NCBI GenBank assembly: GCA_025041175.1
Contig: JAKCFJ010000001.1
Location: forward strand, 992,001-1,056,000
Direction: 5' to 3'
Length of the DNA stretch: 64,000 nucleotides
From: Halobacteriales archaeon YIM A00010
GTDB lineage: Archaea > Halobacteriota > Halobacteria > Halobacteriales > Haloarculaceae
Part shown: positions 45,175 through 53,861 of the stretch, piece by piece
How positions within the stretch are numbered: position 1 is the stretch's first letter
Layout of the letters: every line of letters begins with the position of its first letter
Position numbers and translations under genes: made by a program
Notes under the pieces: model-generated
Told to the model about the DNA's origin: nothing
Databases searched by the model: none
What the model saw: only the letters and a program-made list of their open reading frames with translations

Positions 45175-45399
45175 GAAATAGTGTTGGGGAGCCTCGTGCA
45201 TAACGTATGGGTGAACGCTTCTCGATGGAACACTCACGCCCTCCTGTAGGACAGGGGTGACCGTCAGCAGGCTGCAGTGGGGATTCTAGGCTCCTGTTCC
45301 CCAATATGCGCATACATCCAGGGCGTGGATGTCGCTCGGGGAAAGCGTATAAGAAAAATGAACTACAACGCTCATCACCGTCCGGTGGCTGTTAGTGTC
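45175..45399. other. Intergenic region with an IS-end-like segment
   Basis: The stretch 45238-45345 (CGCCCTCCTGTAGGACAGGGG, then GGGGAAAGCGTATAAG) has local hairpin potential around 45240. It is not clearly part of either flanking gene. It is also just outside the duplicated csp segment. Confidence 0.25.
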
Positions 45400-45719
45400 T
45401 CAGGCGCGGACGACGTTCGTCGCGCGGGGGCCCTTGGGGGCCTGTTCGATATCAAATTCGATGTCCGTTCCCTCGACGAGATCCGCGCCGCCAATATCCT
45501 CCATGTGAAAGAAGACATCCTCGTCCGCGTCCTCAGTGGAAATGAACCCGTAACCGCCAGTATCGTTGAAGAAATCAACTGATCCGTTTGCCATTGTGAC
45601 TAGAGCCAGTGCCCATAGATGGATAGGCGTTCCGAGAGGACCGATGTCATGGCTCTTCATGTGAGGACGCTGCGCCATGGGGGTTCCGAGACGTACGACA
45701 GCCCACGATCGGCACAGCT
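45375..45719. repeat. 345-bp duplicated segment containing a cold-shock gene, copy 1
   Basis: Near-identical to 47564-47909 in the same orientation, with a one-base length difference and a few substitutions near CATGTGAGGACG. Boundaries are abrupt on both sides. It includes the whole csp gene, about 125 bases upstream of its start and 25 bases downstream. Confidence 0.9.
45400..45594 (-). CDS. cspA: Cold-shock domain protein, duplicated copy 1
   Basis: A 64-residue cold-shock protein, MANGSVDFFNDTGGYGFIST with DVFFHMEDIGGADLVEGTD. It appears identical at the protein level to the copy at 47589-47783. It differs from the tandem csp pair at 14.4 kb. The ATG at 45594 is where the cold-shock fold begins; upstream in-frame sequence is leader. 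Confidence 0.92.
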   Translation of the reverse strand: MANGSVDFFNDTGGYGFISTEDADEDVFFHMEDIGGADLVEGTDIEFDIEQAPKGPRATNVVRA

Positions 45720-45848
45720 AATACCGCTTTTCGAGCATCAAAAACGGTCGCCGATCACTCACGTACGATACTTTGCTGCATCTCAACCGGGACGCACTGA
45801 CGTTCGTTGCTCGCCTTCCGCGCCATTACAGAAGAGCGATCTGGACCA

Positions 45849-46028
45849 TCACTCGCGCGTGCTCTTCTGGGTTATCGTCTCTGAGGTACATTCCGGACAT
45901 TGTTTAGGGGGCTCACTGAAGCGCGCCCCACAGTTGTCGCACTGATAAACTACATGCTCTTCGGCCGCGGTCTTCGCCGTCTTTGTGAATTGTTCGACCT
46001 GGCGGCCAAGTTTTCTGAATAGTCCCAT
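45849..46028 (-). CDS. Small zinc-ribbon protein
   Basis: A 59-residue protein. A basic N-terminal helix (MGLFRKLGRQVEQFTKTAKT) is followed by a four-Cys ribbon (QCDNCGARF and KQCPECTSE). The layout, amphipathic helix plus ribbon, is common among haloarchaeal small zinc proteins. Function unknown. Confidence 0.65.
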   Translation of the reverse strand: MGLFRKLGRQVEQFTKTAKTAAEEHVVYQCDNCGARFSEPPKQCPECTSETITQKSTRE

Positions 46029-46188
46029 TTCTATGCCGAAAAAGTGCGCCAGCGGGATAAGGGTTCGGCGGGATGCTAGCAAGAAATCATACCGACAAGC
46101 GTGACGAATTAAAGGAGACGAACCGATGGAGGGAACTGAGACATTCGGTGGCAACTCGTATCTCTGGAGATACATTATCATTTAAATA

Positions 46189-46380
46189 GACGACGTTTTC
46201 ATCGGGAATCTCACGTCTTCTCCGATGCACACCGTCGGTGTCGACACATTGCTACGGAACGCTGGGGGAACGATGCTCAAACACGATATCAGGTCGGTTA
46301 TCATCGTCGACGACACCAATCGTCTCGAAGAAAACCTCACTGCCACTGATCTCATCCGCGTCGTCACGGAGTGTTGTTAA
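46189..46380 (+). pseudogene. CBS-domain fragment
   Basis: A 63-codon open stretch reading DDVFIGNLTSSPMHTVGVDT, then MLKHDIRSVIIVDDTNRLEE, then LTATDLIRVVTECC. This is a nearly complete single CBS motif. An in-frame TAA lies immediately upstream and there is no start codon at the beginning. It is a remnant of a longer CBS-domain protein. Confidence 0.6.
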
Positions 46381-46639
46381 TGGAGTTATTTGTGTGAATT
46401 TATAGATGAAAGGTAAGATATATCTGGATAGAGTACCTGGTTGGCCACAATGAGTAGAAACAACCGTGGAATCTACACCTCCATAGTTAGTTTCGTACGT
46501 CAGTCCTCACTCTCGCACACGTCGTCGGGCAGTTCCGGTGATGCTGCCCGGTTCAGTGTCGAGACATGTGAACAACTATAACCCCCAAGGGCCACAAGGA
46601 GTCCGACGAGACTATAGGTGTTCACTGGAGTTGTTACAC

Positions 46640-47275
46640 GTGAATTCTAACGAAGTCCGTCGCCAGTGGGCAGAACGATCCGGGGAGTACTCGCCAGAAT
46701 ATTACGCCTACTACGGGCCGGACAAAACGAGCGAGTTGGTTCGCAGTATTCTCGATCGGTTCGTCGACCGAGAGGCATCTATCTTAGAACTCGGATGCAG
46801 TTCGGGCCGTCACCTCTCACACCTCCACGAACACGGCTTCGAAAACCTGGTGGGAATCGAGATCAACGACGACGCGTTCGATGTGATGGAGGAGGCCTAC
46901 CCCAACCTCGCCGCCCACGGAACGTTCTACCTTGACGGGATTGAAGACATCGTCGGTGACTTCGACGACAGACGTTTCGACGCGGTATACTCGGTAGAGA
47001 CGCTCCAACACCTTCACCCGGACGCCGAATGGGTCTTTGAGGAGCTGTCCCGAATCACGGACGACCTCATCATCACGGTGGAGAACGAAGGCGAGAACAA
47101 CCACTTGCGGCCGGCCGAACCCGAAGTGAACTACGTCAACAACGACTTTCCCCTCTACTACCGCAACTGGAACCACGTCTTCACCGAGTTGGGATTTGTC
47201 GAGATTGACGCCAGAACGAGCAAGAGAGATACCGTACGAACGTTTTACTCCACACAAGACCAATCCGTCCGCTGA
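46640..47275 (+). CDS. Class I SAM-dependent methyltransferase
   Basis: A 211-residue methyltransferase. SAM motif I is ILELGCSSGRHLSHLHEHGF, with GIEINDDAFDVM for motif II and FDAVYSVETLQHLHPDAEWV for motif IV. The GTG at 46640 (VNSNEVRRQWAERSGEY) is chosen because upstream in-frame sequence is not protein-like. It sits between the two csp duplications. The substrate is unknown; the C-terminal NYVNNDFPLYYRNWNHVF block should help identify its group. Confidence 0.8.
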   Translation: MNSNEVRRQWAERSGEYSPEYYAYYGPDKTSELVRSILDRFVDREASILELGCSSGRHLSHLHEHGFENLVGIEINDDAFDVMEEAYPNLAAHGTFYLDGIEDIVGDFDDRRFDAVYSVETLQHLHPDAEWVFEELSRITDDLIITVENEGENNHLRPAEPEVNYVNNDFPLYYRNWNHVFTELGFVEIDARTSKRDTVRTFYSTQDQSVR

Positions 47276-47588
47276 GCGTTGCGAGCGTTCGGTTGAGATG
47301 AACGGACACACTGAACTGTATCTGATTCCCGTGGAACTGTCATCTTCCTTCAAAAAGAGAGTCTCTGCGTTGAGGGACCGGGCTCAACTTCAGATAAATC
47401 CCCTGAATTATTAATAACAAATATATGATAATCCACAATTTTGTGGGCAGAATAAAAACCACGCATCACATCCATCCTCTGAGGTTGGGCAGTCAGAAAC
47501 TGTCTTCGAGACATGGATGCCACTCCAGATGAATCTTCTCCAAAAAATGCAGTGAACCGGTCGTCACCGTCCGGTGGCTGTTAGTGTC
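47276..47588. other. Intergenic region without a supported gene
   Basis: AT-rich between 47395 and 47470. It contains the start of the second csp duplication at 47564. No coding feature is evident. Confidence 0.4.
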
Positions 47589-47909
47589 TCAGGCGCGGAC
47601 GACGTTCGTCGCGCGGGGGCCCTTGGGGGCCTGTTCGATATCAAATTCGATGTCCGTTCCCTCGACGAGATCCGCGCCGCCAATATCCTCCATGTGAAAG
47701 AAGACATCCTCGTCCGCGTCCTCAGTGGAAATGAACCCGTAACCGCCAGTATCGTTGAAGAAATCAACTGATCCGTTTGCCATTGCGACTAGAGCCAGTG
47801 CCCATAGATGGATAGGCGTTCCGAGAGGACCGATGTCGTGGCTCTTCATGGTTGGGACGCTGCGCCGTGGGGGTTCCGAGACGTACGACAGCCCACGATC
47901 GGCACAGCT
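47564..47909. repeat. 345-bp duplicated segment containing a cold-shock gene, copy 2
   Basis: A direct repeat of 45375-45719, about 2.19 kb away. Sequence outside the boundaries is unrelated to copy 1, so only csp and its flanks were copied. Confidence 0.9.
47589..47783 (-). CDS. cspA: Cold-shock domain protein, duplicated copy 2
   Basis: A 64-residue cold-shock protein with the same protein sequence as the copy at 45400-45594. The upstream region differs by only a few bases, including the base before the start codon. Both may therefore use the same promoter sequence and be expressed in parallel. Confidence 0.92.
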   Translation of the reverse strand: MANGSVDFFNDTGGYGFISTEDADEDVFFHMEDIGGADLVEGTDIEFDIEQAPKGPRATNVVRA

Positions 47910-48436
47910 GCCGCCGAGCACTCGGGAGGCACGGTCTCGTGAAGGGTGGCCGGGCGTAGCCGAGTCCTCGCGGAGCGACTGTCCGCTGTTGCGTGGTTCA
48001 TTCCACCGCAGCGTCGACGCGTTCGATGGGGAGACAACAGTTCAGGTGCCCCAAGTCGTCGAACGCCACGGTCTTGGTAGAGACACCGCTCGCACAGTAA
48101 CGGCGGCAACAGACGGAATTTCGCTTGGTTTCCTCAATGATTAATAAGCAAACTGTTGATAATTCGACTCTCGTCTGCCAGATCCAGACAAATTATGTCG
48201 ATGAGGGTGATCTCCCGTCATCTGATACGCTTTATGATGATTAAGTGTTTGTCCAAGCTACTAGCGCCATCACAACGGTTTTCTCAACCGCTGTGCTTCT
48301 GACAGCTTATACCAGTCCCAAAACGCATGATGTTGAGGAACTCAATAGTACGATTAATGAACATCCACCGTTGGATGACCTGTGATCTAACAAATTGATC
48401 ATTTATCAAAAATATCATTTAATGGATGCTATTGGG
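47910..48436. other. Gene-poor stretch with two short candidate reading frames
   Basis: From 48137 to 48244 a 35-codon frame starts MINKQTVDNSTLVCQIQTNY. It abuts a GTG-started 46-codon frame (48245-48385) reading VFVQATSAITTVFSTAVLLT and then a polar tail. They could be tiny coupled genes, the second with a membrane segment, or decayed DNA. Base composition here is lower in GC than the backbone. Confidence 0.3.
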
Positions 48437-48817
48437 TCAGATCTTCTGGGGAGCACTTACGTGCATCCCAACGAATTTCCAGCCATCTCGATCTTCTAGT
48501 GTGCCGCTCCAGCGTGCATCAAAGCCGTGGCGCATCCCGGTTGTGGTATCCGTCCAGGCCATGCGCACGGTGTCGCTAAACCACGCATGACGATCTCGTT
48601 CAGTCACTCGCAATTCGTGGCTCGTCACCGTCCACTCCTCAGAGTGGCGAGTTTGCTCACGGACCCCTTCGGCGACTGCCTTATAGCCGGTAAGCTGCTC
48701 CGAGATGCCGAATTTGACCAGTGAGCCATCGTCAGCGAAGTACGGATGCAAAGGCTCCCCCTGACGAAGCGCCTCATAGTACGTTCGGACTGTCGCTTCG
48801 GCGTTTTTGGCGCCCAT
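48437..48817 (-). CDS. NTF2/SnoaL-like fold protein
   Basis: A 126-residue protein: MGAKNAEATVRTYYEALRQG, LHPYFADDGSLVKFG, then GFDARWSGTLEDRDGWKFVG near the end. This helix plus cone-sheet pattern fits the nuclear-transport-factor-2/SnoaL_3 group of small enzymes and binding proteins. The upstream in-frame extension to 49042 lacks family character, so the Met at 48817 is used. Ligand unknown. Confidence 0.7.
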   Translation of the reverse strand: MGAKNAEATVRTYYEALRQGEPLHPYFADDGSLVKFGISEQLTGYKAVAEGVREQTRHSEEWTVTSHELRVTERDRHAWFSDTVRMAWTDTTTGMRHGFDARWSGTLEDRDGWKFVGMHVSAPQKI

Positions 48818-49216
48818 CTCAGAGGAAATATATTCCGAGGCGTGAAAGATCTTTGTTCCACTCTCCTGCGTTGAATAGAGGAAGACGTTGGGGCCATCGT
48901 ATTGAACAAGCCTGTTCGATAGTGTAGACCGCGACTGTGAGGACGCGTTCTCGGAACTTACGGTACTGGTCTCTCCTCGACTGACAGGGTATGAGTGGTC
49001 GGTGACAATATCGCACAAGACCACTGCGTTTGGCTCATTCATTCCTGGAGAAGAACCGGAGCAAATCAGCGATTAGAACGATACTTGACGGCGTGTCCGC
49101 CTCTCGGTTAGTATTCCGATCTATCGATCACAAGGGTGTTGACGATCGCTGCGACCGCCGTCACAGGGCTAGTGGCGGGAAGCTAGCCACGTCGTACTCA
49201 AGAGATGTTTTAGATA
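48818..49216. other. Region without a confidently supported gene
   Basis: An open frame continues upstream of the NTF2-like gene to 49042 but its sequence is polar and unlike the family. 49043-49216 shows no coding signal. The segment ends at the target duplication of the IS5-type element. Confidence 0.35.
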
Positions 49217-49339
49217 TTATTTACGGCCTTGTTGAAATCCTCAATCTGTGATAGGTTTCAGCAGTCCTGCCGAATACAACGCGCGTGTCGGTCATCCTGC
49301 TGCCAAAGAAATATACCCTTTCTCTGATTTCTGGATATA

Positions 49340-49858
49340 ATGGTCGGGTTAGAACGTGGAACCGTGGAGTTGGAGCCGTATCGAGAAGAATGGGCAGACC
49401 TCTACAAAAAAGAGGTACAGCGACTGAAAGATATCGCAGGCAATCGGTTCCTTGATTTCGAGCATATCGGTAGCACCGCTATCGAGGGAATGCCTGCGAA
49501 GCCAATAATCGACATCCTCGCTCTCGTCGAAGATTTGGCCGACGCGAAAGACCTCATTCCCGTCCTCGAAGAACATGGATATGAACACCGACCCGGAGAT
49601 GTAGAAGGACGTCTGTTCTTTGCCAAGGGGCCGCGCACGAATCGCACTGTCTACCTCTCGATCACAGAACGGGAAAGTGATTTTTATGAGGAGAAGATTG
49701 CCTTCCGAGATTATCTTCGAGAGCATTCCGAAGCCGCTGAACAGTATGCCTCCTTGAAAAAGAGATTGGCAAAGCAGTACCCGGAGAACAGAGAGGAATA
49801 CACCGCTGAAAAAGGAGAATTTATTCAGGACATTCTTGACGTGGCGATGAGAGAGTAA
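49340..49858 (+). CDS. GrpB/UPF0157-family nucleotidyltransferase-fold protein
   Basis: A 172-residue protein. VELEPYREEWADLY and FEHIGSTAIEGMPAKPIIDI (the nucleotidyltransferase-like GST...D signature), then HEYRPG-type and RDYLREH blocks, identify the GrpB family. Function is not firmly known; some members are fused to CoaE. It is intact and lies inside the IS5-type element, convergent with the transposase, so it is probable cargo. It is less GC-rich and more Lys-rich than backbone genes, a sign of transfer. Confidence 0.85.
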   Translation: MVGLERGTVELEPYREEWADLYKKEVQRLKDIAGNRFLDFEHIGSTAIEGMPAKPIIDILALVEDLADAKDLIPVLEEHGYEHRPGDVEGRLFFAKGPRTNRTVYLSITERESDFYEEKIAFRDYLREHSEAAEQYASLKKRLAKQYPENREEYTAEKGEFIQDILDVAMRE

Positions 49859-49941
49859 TAACTGCTCTCATAAGACGTACTCTCTATTCGTCTGATCTGC
49901 TGCATACTCCCTCTATATTCAGCAGTCCCTTCCTCTCGGAA

Positions 49942-50811
49942 TCACGGACAGTCGCTCTCCTCGTGTGAAATAGCGAGGCTTCGCTCCAGATTGTGAACGA
50001 TGCACTTGATAACGAGTTCGCGGAACTGCTTCCACCAGAGACGTGATCGGACGAATGCACCGAATTTCTGTTTGATCGCCGCGTTGACCGTCTCGTTCAT
50101 GTTCCTCCTGTGGTAGAGATCGCTGTCCAACCGTGCATTCCAGGCCTTGTGGAGTGAGGTGAACTCACGATGCTTGATGAGTGGTCGAATATCGTGGTCA
50201 CGGGCGAGCTGCCGGAGTTTCTGGTCGTCGTATCCCTTGTCACCGGTCAAGACCGCGATGGACTGTCCGTTCCGTTTCACTACCTGTGACGCAATCTGCG
50301 TATCGTGCTTCCGCGTTGTGGTCACGTGAATATCGAGAACGGCGTTGGTAGCTGTATCGACCAACAGCGTTGTCTTCAACTGCTGGATGGTGAGGTTCGT
50401 TCGCTTCGTGTAGTGAGTTGAGGCATGCGCCCGCTCAAACCCGGACGCATCGATAGCGGTGACACCGTTCAGTGGCAAGTCCGCGAGCGAGACGTTCAGT
50501 AACACTCGCCAGACGGCCATCTCCAAGCGGTCGAACACCTTGCAGAGTGTCGAGGGTGCAGGAATCGAATCGAGATTGAGTGCGTCACGAATGCGAGGCA
50601 TCTCGATGAGTTCGTCAACGAGGTCTCGGTACGTAGTCGTCTTCTTCACTTTGAGACAGAGCAAGACGACGTGCTGGCGGAGCGTGAACCGCTTCCGTGA
50701 ATAGCGTGTCGAGAATCGTGCCACAGCACGGCGAGCCAGCATCATAGCCCGTTCAACGAATCGAAGGAGTCGTGACTTCGGGAGAGCATCCATCTTCCTC
50801 CAGCTACTCAC
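49942..50811 (-). CDS. IS5-family transposase (DDE)
   Basis: A 289-residue complete transposase with catalytic residues D121 (TAIDASGF), D191 (LTGDKGYDD) and E240 (NMNETVNAAIKQKFG). The N-terminal part (RKRFTLRQHVVLLCLKVKK) is the DNA-binding region. It starts 36 bases inside the right terminal repeat. With both ends and the target duplication intact, it is probably recently active. Confidence 0.92.
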   Translation of the reverse strand: MSSWRKMDALPKSRLLRFVERAMMLARRAVARFSTRYSRKRFTLRQHVVLLCLKVKKTTTYRDLVDELIEMPRIRDALNLDSIPAPSTLCKVFDRLEMAVWRVLLNVSLADLPLNGVTAIDASGFERAHASTHYTKRTNLTIQQLKTTLLVDTATNAVLDIHVTTTRKHDTQIASQVVKRNGQSIAVLTGDKGYDDQKLRQLARDHDIRPLIKHREFTSLHKAWNARLDSDLYHRRNMNETVNAAIKQKFGAFVRSRLWWKQFRELVIKCIVHNLERSLAISHEESDCP

Positions 50812-50936
50812 TAGTCATGTTTGTCAGCAAGGGATTCAACAAGGCCTTATTTACATATTCCGATCAATCATATTGATACAGAGAATCAGTCTCATTGGTT
50901 TGGAATACAAGGGAATCGATTCGGTTCAGTCACACC

Positions 50937-51381
50937 CTAGACTGTTTCCTGACGACGAGACTGGCTCACTCTGCTCAACCGCGCCGGCGTAGTGGTGTCG
51001 CCTCCACCTGGGCCGCACAGCGATCCGCGACTATATCGAGTACTGTTACCAGCAGCGTGAATGTCTTCGCCAAGCAGTTGGCGTTCGAACGCGCTGGTGG
51101 CAGCGTCGTGGCGCTCGATCAGTTTCTTGAGTACGTGGAGTTGCTCTTCGACTGTGGAGAGGGCTTCGCGAGGGAAGGAGTGCCCACACGGCTGTAATGC
51201 TGTCATCCTCATCAAGGTAGCGAACGATAGCTGCGGTGTCCGATGTCTGCGCTTCGAAGACTACTCGCAGACCATCTGCTGTCGAGCGAGTGGCCAGTAT
51301 CCGGAAGTCCGCCTCCGGATACTTGGATGAGAGTGCGCCTGGCCCGCCAGGGTGTTTGAATTTGACGTGTGCGGTGGGCAT
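50937..51381 (-). pseudogene. Frameshifted regulator fragment (Bat-like N-terminus)
   Basis: From 51381 the sequence reads MPTAHVKFKHPGGPGALSSK, then DFRILATRSTADGLRVVFEA and YLDEDDSITAV. This N-terminus resembles bacterio-opsin-activator-type regulators. Around 51180-51200 the good frame shifts to HSFPREALSTVEEQLHVLKK, then LIERHDAATSAFERQLLGED, and coding character fades by 50960. No HTH domain remains. Confidence 0.5.
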
Positions 51382-51545
51382 ATACCTCTGTCCTCAGCTT
51401 CCAGTTATATCTACATCATCTTGAACATGTTTACACTAATCACCAAGTTGCATCTCCCCATAGTGCGTCTCAGGATGCGACAAATGCAACATGAGGACCG
51501 CGCCATCAGAGTTCGACACTTGAACACGGACAAGCAGGTGCTAAT

Positions 51546-52427
51546 ATGAGTCATCTCAGTGTCTTCGTCGCCGGAGCGACGGACCAGCAGGGCGGGGCGG
51601 TTGCCGATTATCTGTTATCTGGTGAGTACGGTGAATTCAATGTCCACGTGCTGACGCGCAGTCCTGACAGCGAACGCGCGCGGGCGCTTGCCGACCGGGG
51701 TGCAACAGTCGTCGAGGGCAACCTCCTGCACAAAGACAGTCTCGCTCCAGTGGTCGAGGTTGTCGACGCGGTCTACTGCGTCACGACTCCCGCAGAGGGA
51801 GTTGCCACCGAGATCGAGCAGGGAACGAACATGGCCGAGGTTGCTGTCGACGCTGGGATCGAACACTTCGTGTTCAGCTCTGCCCGCGGAGCCGAGCGCG
51901 ATACCGGGGTTCCCCACTTCGACTCGAAATACGAGGTCGAACAGCGCATTCACGATCTCGGGCTTCCTGCGACGATCATCCGACCAGTGGCCTTCATGCA
52001 GGGCTACGAGCGCCAGCGCGAAGCGATCCTGAACGGAACATTTGCGTTACCACTGGCAGAGGGCGTTTCACTGCAAATGGTCGATGTCGGAGATATCGGC
52101 GCGCTCGCGGCCACCGTGTTGGCGAATCCCGAGAAGTACGTCGGTGAGACTATCGAACTGGCTGGTGATGAGCACACGCTCGAAAGCGCCGCTGAGGTCT
52201 TCACCGCCGTGACAGGAACCGATGTCAAAGCCCAGCATATCCCGATTGAGGTTGCCGGGGAAGAAATGGACGAGGGAGCGGCCCTGATGTTCGAGTGGCT
52301 CAACGACTACGGGTTCGAAAGCGATGTCGAGGCACTCGAGCACGATATTGACATCGACCCTACCCGGCTCGATACCTATCTTCGTGAGCACGGGTGGGAC
52401 CAGGGAATGAAACAGACAAACGAATGA
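51546..52427 (+). CDS. NmrA/HSCARG-family NAD(P)-binding protein
   Basis: A 293-residue atypical SDR. The dinucleotide loop is VFVAGATDQQGGAVADYLL, followed by GNLLHKDSL, HFVFSSARGAERDTGVPHFD and a conserved K in the SKYEVEQ helix. Members sense NADP(H) redox state or reduce quinone-like substrates. It opens the oxidoreductase/regulator cluster at 51.5-60 kb. Catalytic competence is uncertain, as the YxxxK motif is replaced. Confidence 0.85.
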   Translation: MSHLSVFVAGATDQQGGAVADYLLSGEYGEFNVHVLTRSPDSERARALADRGATVVEGNLLHKDSLAPVVEVVDAVYCVTTPAEGVATEIEQGTNMAEVAVDAGIEHFVFSSARGAERDTGVPHFDSKYEVEQRIHDLGLPATIIRPVAFMQGYERQREAILNGTFALPLAEGVSLQMVDVGDIGALAATVLANPEKYVGETIELAGDEHTLESAAEVFTAVTGTDVKAQHIPIEVAGEEMDEGAALMFEWLNDYGFESDVEALEHDIDIDPTRLDTYLREHGWDQGMKQTNE

Positions 52428-52466
52428 TTCCCAGAACTCATTATCAGAGTCAAACAGGTCATCGAA

Positions 52467-52919
52467 ATGGTTGCGTCATGGCCGAGTATCACGGTTGGCG
52501 AAGGACGATTCAACGCGACGACCTTCCAGACCGGGCCGGGAGAGATTGGTCACGTGCATCCTTGGGGGGCCGGTGGATATCGGCTATCCACAACCACTCC
52601 GGGACCAGTTGATCGCGGAGGTCGAACCGGGAACCATCATGTGATTCTGCAGTCAAACGTGACGACCATCTCTATCAACGCCGAGGCCGATATCGACAAC
52701 GCCGTCTGGCTGCGCTGGGTGTCGTATCTGTATCACGTACGCATCCAGAACCGGGCCGACGCTGACGAGACGCTTGCTGTCGTCGATGTCGAGCGGGAAC
52801 TCGCTGCTGCGGAGGTGAGCGATGAGCTTCGAGCGATCTTCGAGGACAATCAGGAAGTCAGCTATGTCCAGAGTAACGAGCAGGATGCCCCTATCGCCGC
52901 CTCGGGAGGGCTACGATGA
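52467..52919 (+). CDS. DUF5519 (luciferase-like) protein with two compensating frameshifts
   Basis: A 150-codon open frame. The start (MVASWPSITVGEGRFNATTF and GEIGHVHPWG) and the later part (NHHVILQSNVTTISINAEAD, then NAVWLRWVSYLY) match DUF5519. The ~20 residues between are wrong for the family. In the +1 frame the same DNA (about 52573-52632) encodes VDIGYPQPLRDQLIAEVEPG, the expected segment. The G6 run at 52564-52569 is the likely site of a one-base insertion. A one-base loss near 52630 restores the frame. Confidence 0.7.
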   Translation: MVASWPSITVGEGRFNATTFQTGPGEIGHVHPWGAGGYRLSTTTPGPVDRGGRTGNHHVILQSNVTTISINAEADIDNAVWLRWVSYLYHVRIQNRADADETLAVVDVERELAAAEVSDELRAIFEDNQEVSYVQSNEQDAPIAASGGLR

Positions 52920-53036
52920 GCCTCCGTGACATCGGCAGGCTTCGGGTGGACATCCTCACGCTGGAATTACATCCCACCCATCCAGTTCATCTGCTTGATC
53001 GCGAAAGGTTATTGATGTTGAGTGTGAATGAATAAC

Positions 53037-53861
53037 ATGGGTCGTCCAATCGAAGATATCGAATATCTGGCGCGGTCGAGCCATCGCGTCGGGGTGCTCA
53101 ACACGCTGGCTGAGCATCCCTGTGACCGGGGCGACCTCCGCGCCGCGACGGGTGCTTCCTCGCCGACCATGGGACGGATCCTCACCGACTTCGAAGATCG
53201 GCGATGGATCGTTCGTGACGGTCCGACCTACGAACTGACGCACCTGGGCGAGTTCGTCACCGACCGATTCCTCAATCTTCGCGAAGCAATGACGATCGAA
53301 CGCAAGCTACGCGATGTCTGGCAGTGGCTCCCACGTGAGATGGAGGAATTTTCCGTCGACCTGTTCGCCGACGCGGTGGTCTCTTACCCCGGACCGGGCT
53401 ACCCGTACGAGCCCGTCGAGCGGCTGAAGGACCTCATCCAGAACACGAGTCGAATGCGGGGATTCGACAGTATCGTATTCAAGTCGATCAACAACGAGAC
53501 GGTCTGCCAGGCCGTCATCGATGGGATGGAACTCGAGTATGTCTATTCCCCGACTGCGCTCGAGAAGACCCTCGCCTGGAATCCAGAACGTGTCATGGAG
53601 GCTGCCTTACGTGATCATTGCACGGTCTACGTTCACGATGACCTCCCCGACAGATCGAGGTGTGGACTCGGCGTCGTAGATGACCGCGCCGGGATTTGCT
53701 GTCACGATGCGGAGACTGGAGCCCTGACTGCGGTCATCGACACGGCAGCACCGGCGGCCAGGAAGTGGGCCATTTCCACCTTTGAGAGCGTCCGCGATGA
53801 GGCGAGGGCAGTCGAGCCCCACGCGTTCGAGACGCTCGTCTCATCAGACCTTCACCCGTAG
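53037..53861 (+). CDS. Winged-helix transcriptional regulator (haloarchaeal, long C-terminal domain), paralogue 1
   Basis: A 274-residue protein. The N-terminal winged helix (IEYLARSSHRVGVLNTLAEH, then TGASSPTMGRILTDFEDRRW) is followed by a ~190-residue domain with PYEPVERLKDLIQNTSRMRG, HCTVYVHDDLPDRSRCGLGV and an ICCHDAETGALTAVID end. A close relative lies at 59159-60073 and a third, truncated, at 57182-57547. It is divergent in position from nothing and 188 bases before the first flavin oxidase, so it may control it. Confidence 0.82.
   Translation: MGRPIEDIEYLARSSHRVGVLNTLAEHPCDRGDLRAATGASSPTMGRILTDFEDRRWIVRDGPTYELTHLGEFVTDRFLNLREAMTIERKLRDVWQWLPREMEEFSVDLFADAVVSYPGPGYPYEPVERLKDLIQNTSRMRGFDSIVFKSINNETVCQAVIDGMELEYVYSPTALEKTLAWNPERVMEAALRDHCTVYVHDDLPDRSRCGLGVVDDRAGICCHDAETGALTAVIDTAAPAARKWAISTFESVRDEARAVEPHAFETLVSSDLHP

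Larger units (their letters stand above)
49217..50855. mobile_element. IS5-family element carrying a GrpB cargo gene
   Basis: The outer limits are a perfect 8-bp direct repeat TTATTTAC (49217-49224 and 50848-50855). Inside it are terminal inverted repeats GGCCTTGTTGAAATCC (49225-49240) and the complement of GGATTCAACAAGGCC (ending 50847). The element proper is 1,623 bp. It contains a minus-strand transposase and a plus-strand GrpB gene. An 11-bp repeat TTCAGCAGTCC flanks the GrpB segment (49257-49267 and 49918-49928), suggesting the cargo was added to a ~0.96-kb ancestor. An 8-bp duplication agrees with the ISH1-type group of IS5. Confidence 0.82.

Noticed and set aside
48137-48385. Two abutting short frames considered as a toxin-antitoxin pair
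   Set aside because: No recognisable toxin or antitoxin motif, no clear promoter, and the region has low coding quality. They are kept only as candidate short frames.
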